A program made the position numbers and the translations under genes. The notes under the pieces are model-generated. The model searched no databases, had not been told where the DNA came from, and saw nothing but the letters and a program-made list of their open reading frames with translations. Shown here piece by piece: positions 10,542 to 20,732 of a DNA stretch of 44,638 nucleotides. The stretch's first letter is position 1. Every line of letters begins with the position of its first letter. The stretch spans positions 62,297 through 106,934 of the forward strand of contig AVPN01000092.1 in NCBI GenBank assembly GCA_000695325.1. Direction: 5' to 3'. This stretch comes from Pleurobrachia bachei. Its lineage: Eukaryota; Ctenophora; Tentaculata; Cydippida; Pleurobrachiidae.

Positions 10542-11948
10542 AACTAATTTCAATTAGTTTTTGCTTTAAATTAGTAGTTAGTAATAATTAGATAGAACTC
10601 AGAACTAGTTGACTGCACGGGAAATCTATGTTTTGTATCAATCATGGTTGCCGACAATTTAGATCCTAACAAAACTGCGGAGATGCGGTGAAGTTACGGT
10701 GCTTACCCAGGGCCTTTTCAGTCGGCGAGAGAACTCCCTGTTTCACAGACGAGTTGTGTGTAACTACAATTTTAAGTAACCTCTCCAAAAACTTGGATAC
10801 TCCAATCATTATCTTGAACACGACAAACTTCCTCACAACTTTATGCACCTGGGGGGTTTCGGGAAACTTAATTTGAGCTTTTTGGAATTCCATCAATGTC
10901 AAACTTAGCACTCTCAACGATCTGAATTGATCCCGCTACCAGGGCTTCGTTTTGTAAGTTGTAAGGATTATTGCGTCACCATATCCCCAGCAAACAACTT
11001 ACCCTCAGCTTGTTGAACTCTGCCCGACACACCACCATTATGGCCCAAATTGCTCCCATAAAAGACACCAGAACCAGAGAGTCAGCCAGATAGACACTCC
11101 AGGATTTGTCCTCAAAAGTACAGTCCATGACTTGAAGCACTCGGGAGAACTCGACCAGACTCTGTACTACCACTACCTGCCCTACCATCACCGATAATAG
11201 TTGACCTGTCCTCCTGTATAGGAGAGAGGATGTGATTATGTACTGCAGTCATCGAGGAGGCTGGAATTTAAGGCATGTCACCATAGCAACCCACCAGCCA
11301 TAGCTACAGTTCTAAACATCTTCAACAACTGAACTGTGTACATGAAATCACCTTGTATTCTGGATGGGAGGTAGGTATGGTATACAGCAGAGAGGTGGTA
11401 CTCTCAGACTCATCTCCCTCTCACCAGACCACGAGAATCTGATATGTGTGATAAGGTTGTTAGGGCCGTTAATCTCTACATAACAGATAAGCGCTGACAC
11501 AATATCAGGCGACTCAAGTTTTACCTCCTCTCATGTGACCGTTTGTTGTACTGTGGGAGTCACACCAGGCAGTCGGAACAATTCAATACAAACCATGTAA
11601 CATGAGATCTCGTTACTTACCCTGCCCCTTCTAAATAGCCGAGGATGAGCTTGTAGAATGCCCAGCAGCAGACTGCCTCGTACCTGCAAAGCAATTAGGG
11701 GGTGGTTATATTAGGGATGGGATTGCTTGTTTGTGTGTTTGTGAGCGCTGTGTTTGGAGGATGACCTTCCCCTTACTCAATATGATATTCGATGATGCAT
11801 TCTATTAACGACTCGGACAAGAAAACTACTAGAAGTTTTAGAAATATCAGTAAAAAATTCATTCCACTTTGAAAACAACATACAATCCGAGTCTTTTCTC
11901 TTTCAGTCCAGCTATGTCACTTGATGTCAAACTGACAATATATTCTCT

Positions 11949-13304
11949 CTAGCACATTTCCATCTCTTCGCACACGAACTCATTCAGGACGGCATTGTTG
12001 AGAAGGAGAGCCATTTCTGAGTAGGTTACACACCCGGCAGTATTGGAAGCCTCTGAGCAAGCACTCTGCCACCATCTGAACATCTCCCCAGTCTGCTGCT
12101 TCAGCTCAGCCATTGTCCTGGTTGCGGTGGGGAGGGAGGGGATTAGATCTAATAAACAAGGAAAGGGATTGACAATCATACGGGATACGCTATCTTTAGG
12201 AGCGTGGTTACGGTTGGTTTGTTGATCAATTTGGGATCTGGGTTTGGGATCGCTACCTGAAGTAAGGAACTTACTGTTTGCAGGGAGCACAGGTAGTCTC
12301 CTTGGGGAGGCCGTTAAGAGCGGTGGTGAGGCTGGTCTTATCACACTGTCCCATTGCGGTACATACGAGCTGTAGGTGGGGAGGAGAGTTTTAGTTATCA
12401 TGGTAACGGGGAGTTAGCTATAGTAACCATGGCAACGGAGATTTAGCTATAGTTACAATGGCAACGGGGTGTTAGCTATAGTTACCATGGCAACAGAGAG
12501 TTTACGTTACTATGGTAAACATATAATTATAATGTTGTCGGAGTTACCTGAGGGTTAAGTTTGGCTTCGATGGTGCTAAGAGCAAACTTTCCATATTCCA
12601 TGACCATGTCTTTGCACGTCTGCACGTACGTAGCAGGGATGTAGTTACACAGCTGTAAATGGTACTATTAAGTTAAAATTGATTTGGAACTTTGATGAGA
12701 TTTCTAATTCAAAGAAACTCTTTGATCAGGCCAATGCTCTGATTGCGGTTCTCGCGTGCTCCACATTTGAAAGGAATGAGTGATAAACGGTCAGGCCAAT
12801 GCTCTGATAATAGAAGAAACAAATCCCAATAGTATACGTTGATAAATCTTGACAATCAATAGACATAAAAACTACTTACGGAGGAAGTGAGGTTGAGGAC
12901 CTTGTCCTCATTCCCAGCGGTGAACACGTAGCTCTCAATCATGCTGAAGGACCAGGTGCATGCCTTGCAGCTGATGTATCCACCGACTTTATCCTGGTGT
13001 GGCAGTGGTTATATTATGTAATTGTAAGGGAGCATTTTGGGTGGGAGAGAGTGGAATAACACAGACATCGAGAAGTAAAGACGAGAGAGAGATAGAGAGA
13101 CAAAAGATAGAGATTGTTATAAGTTACATGTAAACCTACCTCCTGTTCCTGCCAGAAGTTCTGGGCACAAAACTCCACCGCAGCACACTCGGTAGCAGTC
13201 TCTTGGTTTTCACACCAGTAGCTAGGCCCCTCATGACACCGGCTCTCCCCGAACCCGGCGGAGACAACACAGACAAGCGCAGCAAAGGCAACGACGAACT
13301 TCAT
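11949..13304 (-). CDS. secreted saposin-like protein, copy B, nested in an OST-alpha intron
   Basis: Exons 13304-13140, 12993-12880, 12652-12548, 12369-12275, 12117-11949 have the same lengths and phases as copy A and again give 215 residues. Differences are few and mostly conservative (for example CVVSAG for CVASAG in the signal peptide, AVEFC for AMEFC). All cysteines of the SapA segment, the six-cysteine SapB domain and the compact C-terminal module are kept. The frame is intact although the surrounding OST-alpha copy B has lost its ends, so the nested gene seems to be under its own selection. Expected product: a secreted or lysosomal lipid-binding protein. Confidence 0.85.
12725..12808 (+). 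mobile_element. hAT-like MITE in saposin intron, copy B
   Basis: GATCAGGCCAATGCTCTGAT and GGTCAGGCCAATGCTCTGAT flank a centre with GGTTCTCGCG. It is orthologous in position to the element at 8641-8716. Confidence 0.6.
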
Positions 13305-13357
13305 TTTCAGTTGATATTTAATGATAACGTAAAGGAAGGGTAGCTTTGAGGGGTTGG

Positions 13358-13363
13358 TTTATA
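13358..13363 (-). promoter_or_regulatory. TATA box of nested saposin gene B
   Basis: Minus-strand TATAAA in CTTATAAACCAACC, 54 bp upstream of the ATG at 13304. It lies in the same conserved promoter block as copy A. Confidence 0.6.
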
Positions 13364-14290
13364 AGCCGGGTGGGGCGATAAGAGTCACAAGGTTTTATCA
13401 TAATTTAATTTGTAAACTGAAACTTGGGTGGTCACGTGACCAGCAAACTGCAGGTGAGAATACCACGTACCATTAGAGTCCATGTGTCACATGAGAGATG
13501 TTTATCTTCTTGAAGTACTACGGACTACGGAGTCTTGAAGTAGCTCCGAAACAAGCAGTGAACACATACCCACATACAGTACGAGGTATTGTTTACAGCT
13601 GATATTGGTTTTGATATAACTCGGTGAAGTTTGTTCAGACCCAACCGCACTCCATTCTGTTACACTTTCAATTTTATCGGTCTGTCTGTGACGTGTTAGT
13701 GACGCATTTATTCACATACTATGTACGTATGTGTTCACATTGAGCCACGCCTAGTGGTTTTAGGTTCTTCCCCCGCCTCCCCCTCGCTACTGATAGTAGA
13801 TTGTAGAAACATTGGTCAACATATAATGAATGAAGGTTTGTGGTTATCGGTATTGCGGTCAGTGCCCCTATCCTTCTCTCTCTATAGCTCCCCCTTGGCC
13901 CATCCCTTCACTTCCCTTACTTACGTGCTCGCAATGCAGTGCAAGAACTGTGCACCACGTAGCACCACCATCCCGATGAAGGAGCAAACCACAAACACCT
14001 GAAAAGAGAATTGTAGGTGGTACAATGACAACACCGTGTCTGTTGTAACCGAGGCGACAGGGGGAAGGTGGTCGAGCAAGTTTTAACAACTTACAGGTAA
14101 TTACTGTAGTATAACTTACTGTGTAGTAGTTGTAACGACTTACAGCTACTTACTGTATAAACAGAGTTCAGGGTGATTGCATGGACACACAGATCACCAT
14201 GTTTGATAACATAGAGGAGTAGTGTGAGGGACATCAGTAGGGAGAGGGCCCCAATAACCAACACAATGTAATACTCAAGGGGACCGTGTC

Positions 14291-15054
14291 CTGGAAAGGA
14301 AGGAAGTTCAAGAAGCGTATACTTTGGCATACGCTGCAGGCCCCTCAAACGTTGCGGCTGTTACAGTGTATTCTGAACCCAATTAGGGACTGTAGCCCAT
14401 GCTAATTAAAGCAACTACCTAATCTTCAAAATCACAACTCTATATAATGGATCCTATAGGTACCTACTCCCCTGACATTACTATGTACGCAAGATTCCTA
14501 GTTGACTAATGCAATGGACTAATGCAATATATTGGATTATATTCACTGTTGCTGAGTAACATTAGCCGTGTACTGCCTCAACACTCGCACCAAGAGTAAC
14601 AATAGAGTCAAAATCTAAAACCCAAATACACCAAAAGTTACAAGCGCAAGGAACTGAAGTATAAAATTGTTCTACTTTTTCCAAACGAACTACTAGAAAT
14701 CAATGTGGTGTGTACAACAGCTGCTGCAGTAGATTAACATGTAGTTTAGAAAGATAGGGCAGGGGTGTTGGATATAGCTTAGAAAGATAGGGGAGGGTGA
14801 GGAAGATTGATTGTAACATACCCTATACAAAGAAAGTAGTACACTATTGACGCACCACCAAATTATAGTATGTTGTCTGTGTGTGTGTGAGATGGATCGT
14901 ATGGAGCTGTAGCAATCAGCTGTAGAAGACAATAATACTTCTCTGACATACAAAGCGTGACTCACAAATACACTCATGTGGATTGTGGCAGCTGATACAC
15001 AAATACACTATGTTATAGGATCGTGTCATACCAACATATTATTCACTAAGTACT
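14291..15054. other. non-coding spacer
   Basis: Degraded upstream sequence of OST-alpha copy B (to about 14480), then unrelated AT-rich sequence with a short GT run near 14876-14890. No gene is recognised. Confidence 0.5.
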
Positions 15055-15062
15055 TTTCACGC

Positions 15063-15139
15063 CTGTCAGAGCATTGGCCTGACCCGATTCTCGCTTCTCG
15101 GAGCGCCCGAGAACTGTGGTCAGAGCATTGGCCTGACAG
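15063..15139 (-). mobile_element. hAT-like MITE, best-preserved copy
   Basis: A 77-bp element flanked by perfect 8-bp duplications TTTCACGC (15055-15062 and 15140-15147). The left end CTGTCAGAGCATTGGCCTGA and the right end TCAGAGCATTGGCCTGACAG are both a direct repeat and, because the motif is near-palindromic, an imperfect inverted repeat. The centre contains TTCTCG...CGAGAA. Confidence 0.75.
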
Positions 15140-15535
15140 TTTCACGCACCTGCAGCACCTACCTATAACTGTGATAGCTCATTGAGTTCTATAGACCAAT
15201 TTCCAGTTCGGCATTTAGATCTCCCTCTAATCATTTGTGCCCCAAATTGACTCATGATCTGATTTCTAAATAGTTTACCTACTACCACCTCAAGCAAACT
15301 AATGAATTTATTAAAATTCTTCTCTAGAACTAATGAAGTGGCCTGCACTACCAAGGGTTATAGTGCAGTTCTGTATTTTGGGTCCAGTGGACAATGACTC
15401 GTTTCTGCGAATAACAAACCATAAAACTACTAAATTTGTCGTCTAACACGGTGGTGGTGCATTTAAGTTGTCTAGTTCGACCCTCCTTGAACAAAACAAG
15501 TAAATTCTGGTCGCAGTTCAGAAATAGTAGTCGCC

Positions 15536-16418
15536 ATGATTCGTTCAATTTTGACCCTCTCTGCTCTCGTCCTGCTTATCAACCAAGGACAAGGGACGAC
15601 ATCTGGTAAGACTAGTGTGTTGTTTTGTTGAAACACGTGCGGCCTTTGGCACAATCTGTACTGTCATGGTACAATTCTATTTGGACTACCACACTTTTAT
15701 CACTGAGCTTGCAAGCACAAAGGTTACCATTCAACCTCCCCAAAAGCCAATTATTTATCATTGTCCCTTCTTCAGATTACCTGGAAGATATCCGAAACCT
15801 CGACAAGGACAAATCCTGTAAACAAGGAAACCACGAAATCTGCCTTTCAAGATGCTCCCAAACCCTCGAAGCTGGCTTCACTTTCAGCTTCGGTGACGGA
15901 GCATTCGTCCAATACATCTCCCTATCCTCTCTGTCTCTCAACACCTTCTCATATGTATCAATCAGTTTTAATCCGGTGAACGCCAGTAAAATAGTAGAGG
16001 GCCGTGAAGGAAAAGTAGGTGATTCGGCTGCCGTTTTGATAAGAGAGGATGTAAGGAGTGTTAATGTTACTTCTTTCTATTGTTGGTGGGATGAAAATAC
16101 TGAACTGAGGTGGAGCAATGTTTGGAGTAATGCATTCAATGAAACTGCTGTTGAAGGTACGATGCAAATAATCAATATCAAGTTTCTAGGGCTCTTTGGT
16201 AAATTTTAAAATGGTAAAACAAATTTCTGGAGTTTGTGACTGCCCCTAAACTTACTCATTTACATTTCCAGACACCTAATTAACTTGCTCGTTTCCGCCC
16301 AGGTTTGTGTGAGGAGGGGAGTTACAGGAACACCACGACTTGGAGATGTGAGACATGTCCCACATCGGGTACCGATATACCTGCAGCATGTAACTCTACC
16401 GATGATGATCCAGGTTAG
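15536..16418 (+). CDS. secreted GCC2-module protein, copy C1
   Basis: Exons 15536-15605, 15776-16156 and 16303-16413 (or on to the stop at 16416-16418) all break in phase 1. Exon 1 is a signal peptide (MIRSILTLSALVLLINQGQG). Exon 2 encodes an ectodomain of about 127 residues with an early cysteine set (SCKQGNHEICLSRC) and N-glycosylation sites (NAS, NVT, NET). Exon 3 is a cysteine-rich module LCEEGSYRNTTTWRCETCP, of the GCC2/ephrin-receptor-like type. The next codons after a possible donor (CCAG|GTTAG) are GGT TAG, so without further splicing the product ends DDDPG at about 187 residues. Whether more phase-1 exons follow is not visible; no membrane helix is seen. The exon-2 fold is not recognised. 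A binding or recognition role is inferred only from module type and neighbours. Confidence 0.65.
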
Positions 16419-16753
16419 ATTTGTTGAGCTGGGGTAACTCAAGGTTAGATTATATTGCTGAACGGTGATTGTTTGTTAGTTGTGATACTGTTCGTTTAGT
16501 TTGCAGGCAAGCATCATGAAACATTATGTAAGCATCATCAAACATTATACAGGATGATTTTATCTTAGTAGAATTCTCATGTTGTCTGTGGACTGAGTGC
16601 TACTCAGATCAGTGAGCCTGGGGGCAGAGAGTAGTGATCTTGAGATATGATGAGGTCTGGAGAGAGGCGGTTCAGTCCAAGGAGAGATCCTTTTTCTTAA
16701 CTAGTAAAAATATCTTAAAGCAGCTCTGGTTTTTTTGAACACAGGACCTACCG

Positions 16754-16800
16754 CACAGGTTCTTAGCATTTGTCCTAAGGAGAGGGGCTAAGAACCTGTG
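16754..16800. repeat. 14-bp perfect inverted repeat (hairpin), copy 1
   Basis: CACAGGTTCTTAGC (16754-16767) is the reverse complement of GCTAAGAACCTGTG (16787-16800), with a 19-nt spacer containing TCCTAAGGA. It lies just upstream of a CT microsatellite, and the arrangement recurs at 18411-18457 as part of the C1/C2 duplication unit. Confidence 0.7.
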
Positions 16801-16816
16801 TCTGGATTAAAACCAC

Positions 16817-16818
<2 letters not shown>

Positions 16819-16875
<57 letters not shown>
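16819..16875. repeat. (CT)n microsatellite between C1 and C2
   Basis: An uninterrupted CT run joining the end of one C unit to the shared ATTTGTGCCCCAAATTGACT start of the next. It is the probable site of misalignment or recombination. Confidence 0.8.
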
Positions 16876-16879
<4 letters not shown>

Positions 16880-17060
16880 GTGCCCCAAATTGACTCATGA
16901 TCTGATTTCTAAATAGTTTACCTACTACCACCTCAAGCAAACTAATGAATTTATTAAAATTCTTCTCTAGAACTAATGAAGTGGCCTGCACTACCAAGGG
17001 TTATAGTGCAGTTCTGTATTTTGGGTCCAGTGGACAATGACTCGTTTCTGCGAATAACAA

Positions 17061-17110
17061 TGGTATTTTGATGATTTAAACAGCAGATTGTGCCACCACC
17101 ACGTAAATTC
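17061..17110. other. 50-bp block, unreversed complement of 15418-15467
   Basis: All 50 positions are the complement of 15418-15467 in the same order. The left flank (TTTCTGCGAATAACAA) is identical in both copies. To the right, copy C2 also lacks 11 bases (15468-15478) before homology resumes at GACCCTCC. It lies about 60-110 bp upstream of the C2 start codon. Confidence 0.9.
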
Positions 17111-17167
17111 GACCCTCCTTGAACAAAACAAGTAAATTCTGGTCGCAGTTCAGAAATAGTAGTCGCC

Positions 17168-18050
17168 ATGATTCGTTCAATTTTGACCCTCTCTGCTCTC
17201 GTCCTGCTTATCAACCAAGGACAAGGGACGACATCTGGTAAGACTAGTGTGTTGTTTTGTTGAAACACGTGCGGCCTTTGGCACAATCTGTACTGTCATG
17301 GTACAATTCTATTTGGACTACCACACTTTTATCACTGAGCTTGCAAGCACAAAGGTTACCATTCAACCTCCCCAAAAGCCAATTATTTATCATTGTCCCT
17401 TCTTCAGATTACCTGGAAGATATCCGAAACCTCGACAAGGACAAATCCTGTAAACAAGGAAACCACGAAATCTGCCTTTCAAGATGCTCCCAAACCCTCG
17501 AAGCTGGCTTCACTTTCAGCTTCGGTGACGGAGCATTCGTCCAATACATCTCCCTATCCTCTCTGTCTCTCAACACCTTCTCATATGTATCAATCAGTTT
17601 TAATCCGGTGAACGCCAGTAAAATAGTAGAGGGCCGTGAAGGAAAAGTAGGTGATTCGGCTGCCGTTTTGATAAGAGAGGATGTAAGGAGTGTTAATGTT
17701 ACTTCTTTCTATTGTTGGTGGGATGAAAATACTGAACTGAGGTGGAGCAATGTTTGGAGTAATGCATTCAATGAAACTGCTGTTGAAGGTACGATGCAAA
17801 TAATCAATATCAAGTTTCTAGGGCTCTTTGGTAAATTTTAAAATGGTAAAACAAATTTCTGGAGTTTGTGACTGCCCCTAAACTTACTCATTTACATTTC
17901 CAGACACCTAATTAACTTGCTCGTTTCCGCCCAGGTTTGTGTGAGGAGGGGAGTTACAGGAACACCACGACTTGGAGATGTGAGACATGTCCCACATCGG
18001 GTACCGATATACCTGCAGCATGTAACTCTACCGATGATGATCCAGGTTAG
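17168..18050 (+). CDS. secreted GCC2-module protein, copy C2
   Basis: Exons 17168-17237, 17408-17788 and 17935-18045 (or stop at 18048-18050) are a fixed 1632 bp from those of C1, and the predicted protein is identical to C1 throughout. Introns are also virtually identical; differences concentrate upstream (complement block, 11-bp deletion) and downstream (18050-18130). This means a very recent tandem duplication or two haplotypes laid end to end by assembly. Product features are as for C1. Confidence 0.65.
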
Positions 18051-18410
18051 ATTTGCTGAGCTTGGGTAACTCAACGTTAGAATCTAACCGTTAGATAAGA
18101 TAGTAGTTGCTGAACTGTGATAATTTGTTAGTTGTGATACTGGTCGTTTAGTTTGCAGGCAAGCATCATGAAACATTATAGTATGTAAGCATCATCAAAC
18201 ATTATACAGGATGATTTTATCTTAGTAGAATTCTCATGTTGTCTGTGGACTGAGTGCTACTCAGATCAGTGAGCCTGGGGGCAGAGAGTAGTGATCTTGA
18301 GATATGATGAGGTCTGGAGAGAGGCGGTTCAGTCCAAGGAGAGATCCTTTTTCTTAACTAGTAAAAATATCTTAAAGCAGCTCTGGTTTTTTTGAACACA
18401 GGACCTACCG

Positions 18411-18457
18411 CACAGGTTCTTAGCATTTGTCCTAAGGAGAGGGGCTAAGAACCTGTG
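18411..18457. repeat. 14-bp perfect inverted repeat (hairpin), copy 2
   Basis: Second copy of the CACAGGTTCTTAGC / GCTAAGAACCTGTG stem with the same 19-nt spacer, again followed by a CT run (about 18477-18523). Confidence 0.7.
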
Positions 18458-18473
18458 TCTGGATTAAAACCAC

Positions 18474-18476
<3 letters not shown>

Positions 18477-18523
<47 letters not shown>
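18477..18523. repeat. (CT)n microsatellite between C2 and gene D
   Basis: A CT run at the right end of the second C duplication unit, directly before the leader of gene D. Confidence 0.8.
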
Positions 18524-18526
<3 letters not shown>

Positions 18527-18560
18527 CATCTCTCTGTCTCATTCCACCCGTAATGACCGC

Positions 18561-19330
18561 ATGGGATCTGACTCATCACCATTTTTCCGATCTGTTATGC
18601 TGCTTTTGTTGGCCTTGCTCTGCGCTGGTAAGTGAGAATGGGACTTTGTAAAAATAGTTTTTATTGGTATGTATTTAAAGAATCATCTTTAGATTATCAT
18701 GCTTATTATCATCTAGGTGTCCTGCCGACGAGTGCGAGTGACTCGGGATTTGATGTTTTGAGGATATCGAACAGAGAGAAGTGCATTAGTACCCAAAACT
18801 GTGATGACAATTGTCTGGAGCAGTATGCCGGTTATAATGCCGGTTTCGAGGTTGTGTTTGATAGACCCAAGTTTGTCATAGGCATACAGCCGGATCTTAC
18901 GGGTAGCGGGGATGGAGAGTTCAAGTTTAAACTCAACAAGACATACTGGCCAAGCGAAAACTCTAAGATCGAAACTATCTCATACTCAAAGGGTTATGTG
19001 ATAAGTTTTAATCTAACAGTTTGTTCAAGTGTCAGTATGTTTATCAACTGTAGCTCGATGTCAAGTTTAGCTTGGACAAATATCAATGATTTCACACATT
19101 ATATCAGCGGTAAGTGCTTTCGTTGAGACTGTTCAGTCTACAGTGTAGACTGTTATAGAGTGTATGGACATGAAATATATTTGAGGTAGGAATGACAAAT
19201 GCCCCCTTTCCAGATACATGTTCGCCTGGATATTTCCGGAACGTAACTAGCTGTGATCGCTGTGCCGAAGGAACTACCTCCCTTGTAGAAGAGGCGAGTG
19301 GTTGTATACAGATACCTCTTAATGATACAG
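18561..19330 (+). CDS. secreted GCC2-module protein D, diverged relative of C1/C2
   Basis: Exons 18561-18627, 18717-19109 and 19214-19330 are all phase 1, the same architecture as C1/C2. Exon 1 is a signal peptide (MGSDSSPFFRSVMLLLLALL). Exon 2 gives about 131 residues with REKCISTQNCDDNCLEQYAG, comparable to SCKQGNHEICLSRC in C1, and several N-glycosylation sites. Exon 3 is a GCC2-like module DTCSPGYFRNVTSCDRCAEG. After the third exon a donor (ACAG|GTAATA) is present; unspliced, the frame runs to a stop at about 19518 without a convincing membrane helix. Downstream exons, if any, would have to lie beyond the convergent gene E. The ectodomain family is not recognised. It reads as an older paralogue of the C pair. 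Confidence 0.6.
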
Positions 19331-19546
19331 GTAATATGGCATTGCCATATATGGTAAGGTATGGCCTGGTAAGATATATCTGTTTTTTGTTTGCTGTATG
19401 TCAAACAGAGCAGGGCACCTGTTTGGCAAAACGTTATTACACTACCAACTTACAAAACACAACCAAATTGAGTGTCTTTAAAGTTTTAAAATTTAACGAA
19501 CTATCATATTTTCACTAAATCACACATCGCACAAACTACAGTTCTA

Positions 19547-20407
19547 CTACCAAGTCTCAGGTTTTCCGGCTGGGAATTTTATCTTGCACATCTTCTCCAA
19601 CACTCTCAGCATTATTTGAGCTGAGGCACTCTCATTAATATCAGCCAGTGCACGCTCCGTCTTAACCGCATCAAAGGCAGCTGGGTTCGCTTTAAAGGGT
19701 GCCACGTGCCTCTCCAGCTCCGCAATTCCATCTTTGAGCGTCAAATGTTGAACCTCCATGTCCTTACAGAGAATCTTCCCAAGGTCAGCTCCCGCGTTAA
19801 TGATATTCCCGGCACTAGCAATAAAGGTGTCTTGGATGCTTCCCAACACCGTGGAGGTCGTGTCTAGGACCTCCTCGAAAGAAGCCAGATGGGATCCCAT
19901 ACCACAGCTACAATCAAACCGGAACAAACACAACCCAATGTTACAGTTATGGCTCAGTGCGGGTGGGATCTGAGTGGCGTTCTTTGTATCGTAATACCCA
20001 ACAAACACAGTGATGGCATACGCTACGTTCTCAGTCGCCACCGAGTAGCCCAGATCAGTCGCGGCCCACATAGCATGCCCGTAGATTTGTCCTGGAGATG
20101 CTGGGGAGGTGTAGTCACTGGGGTTAGAATACACCTTGGAGTTCTCACGGAGACTTGGTATATTGCTCCTCAAGGGGTCCTCATACCACTTTCTCAGATC
20201 AGATTCCATGTCCACAGGGTTGGTGATACGGTCCTTGTCATCATACACAAACCCACCATCGCTCCACAAGTTCTTCACTTCCGGCTCTACAAATACCGCT
20301 GCCGGTTCCTTCTTCTTTTTCTTCTTGTTCTTTTTTGCTCCTTCCACATCAAGGATGATGGTGCTAAGGAGGACCAGGAGCACCAGCAGCTTGGTGAGTA
20401 GCGACAT
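19547..20407 (-). CDS. unrecognised single-exon secreted protein E
   Basis: An intact 286-codon frame with no introns. The Met at 20407 starts a signal peptide (MSLLTKLLVLLVLLSTIILD); a Met 21 codons upstream is less likely because it would bury the hydrophobic segment. The peptide is followed by a lysine run (KKNKKKKKK) and a mature part with a small cysteine group (CNIGLCLFRFDCSCGMG) about two-thirds along, then a predicted mostly helical C-terminal half (LERHVAPFKANPAAFDAVKT, LRVLEKMCKIKF). There are glycosylation sites at NAT and NES. It converges with gene D. I do not recognise the family. Lack of introns could mean a retrocopy or simply a compact gene; no poly-A tract or target-site duplication is evident. 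Confidence 0.7.
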   Translation of the reverse strand: MSLLTKLLVLLVLLSTIILDVEGAKKNKKKKKKEPAAVFVEPEVKNLWSDGGFVYDDKDRITNPVDMESDLRKWYEDPLRSNIPSLRENSKVYSNPSDYTSPASPGQIYGHAMWAATDLGYSVATENVAYAITVFVGYYDTKNATQIPPALSHNCNIGLCLFRFDCSCGMGSHLASFEEVLDTTSTVLGSIQDTFIASAGNIINAGADLGKILCKDMEVQHLTLKDGIAELERHVAPFKANPAAFDAVKTERALADINESASAQIMLRVLEKMCKIKFPAGKPETW

Positions 20408-20627
20408 ATTCGACGAGACACGAATTGAACAATTGTTGGTGAGTGGAGTTCTTTTCTGAGAGAGGGACACCTTTTAGCATGCATCAAGGGTCTGACGTGG
20501 GAGCTTGTTTGATAACAAAATGATTTGTGAAATGGAAATGATCCTTAGGTAAGGGCACCATTTCCAATGATAATATAGTATGAGGTAGGTCATGTTTCCA
20601 ATGGTCTATGAGGTAGGTGAAGTAGCA

Positions 20628-20732
20628 GGAACCGACTGAAATAAGTAAACAACCAATCAGAACTCGTTATTTAGGTCACGTGACTGGATATCAGTCAATC
20701 AGGGACCAGTATTTCCTGATTCGGTCGGTTCC
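20628..20732. mobile_element. GGAACCGAC-ended MITE, copy 2
   Basis: A 105-bp element with inverted ends GGAACCGACTGAA and TTCGGTCGGTTCC, closely similar throughout to 7384-7487. It sits between gene E and the 3' end of the Ig-repeat locus. The interior keeps AACCAATCAGAACTCGTTAT. Confidence 0.75.

Larger units (their letters stand above)
10707..14290 (-). pseudogene. SLC51A-like: OST-alpha-like copy B, terminal exons missing (host gene)
   Basis: Six internal exons match copy A with intact frames and splice sites: 14290-14154, 13998-13925, 11683-11621, 11438-11352, 11213-11003, 10848-10707. The counterpart of copy A's first recognised exon (about 14460-14520) has a TAG in the same frame, and the GTAATA donor is replaced by GATCCA. 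The helix-7 and tail exon is absent because homology breaks at about 10570, where copy A's upstream region begins. Reading through the last donor adds KHRNFTASPQFC and a stop. The copy is therefore either a decaying duplicate, a six-helix protein with an unseen 5' exon, or a source of exons spliced onto copy A's last exon. The conserved inner frames argue for recent loss or retained use. It hosts an intact saposin gene in the 13924-11684 intron. Confidence 0.6.

Noticed and set aside
14693-14977. 94-codon minus-strand frame as first exon of OST copy B
   Set aside because: It shows no similarity to the OST-alpha N-terminus, and no donor in the phase needed by the exon at 14290 is evident.
15625-16209. 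194-codon frame as a complete gene
   Set aside because: Its first 48 codons are intron 1 and its end is intron 2 of gene C1; the splice sites and signal-peptide exon explain the real protein. The same holds at 17257-17841.
19889-20459. Plus-strand frames of 107 and 170 codons opposite gene E
   Set aside because: Antisense to the intact gene E frame; the phenylalanine run is simply the complement of its lysine run.
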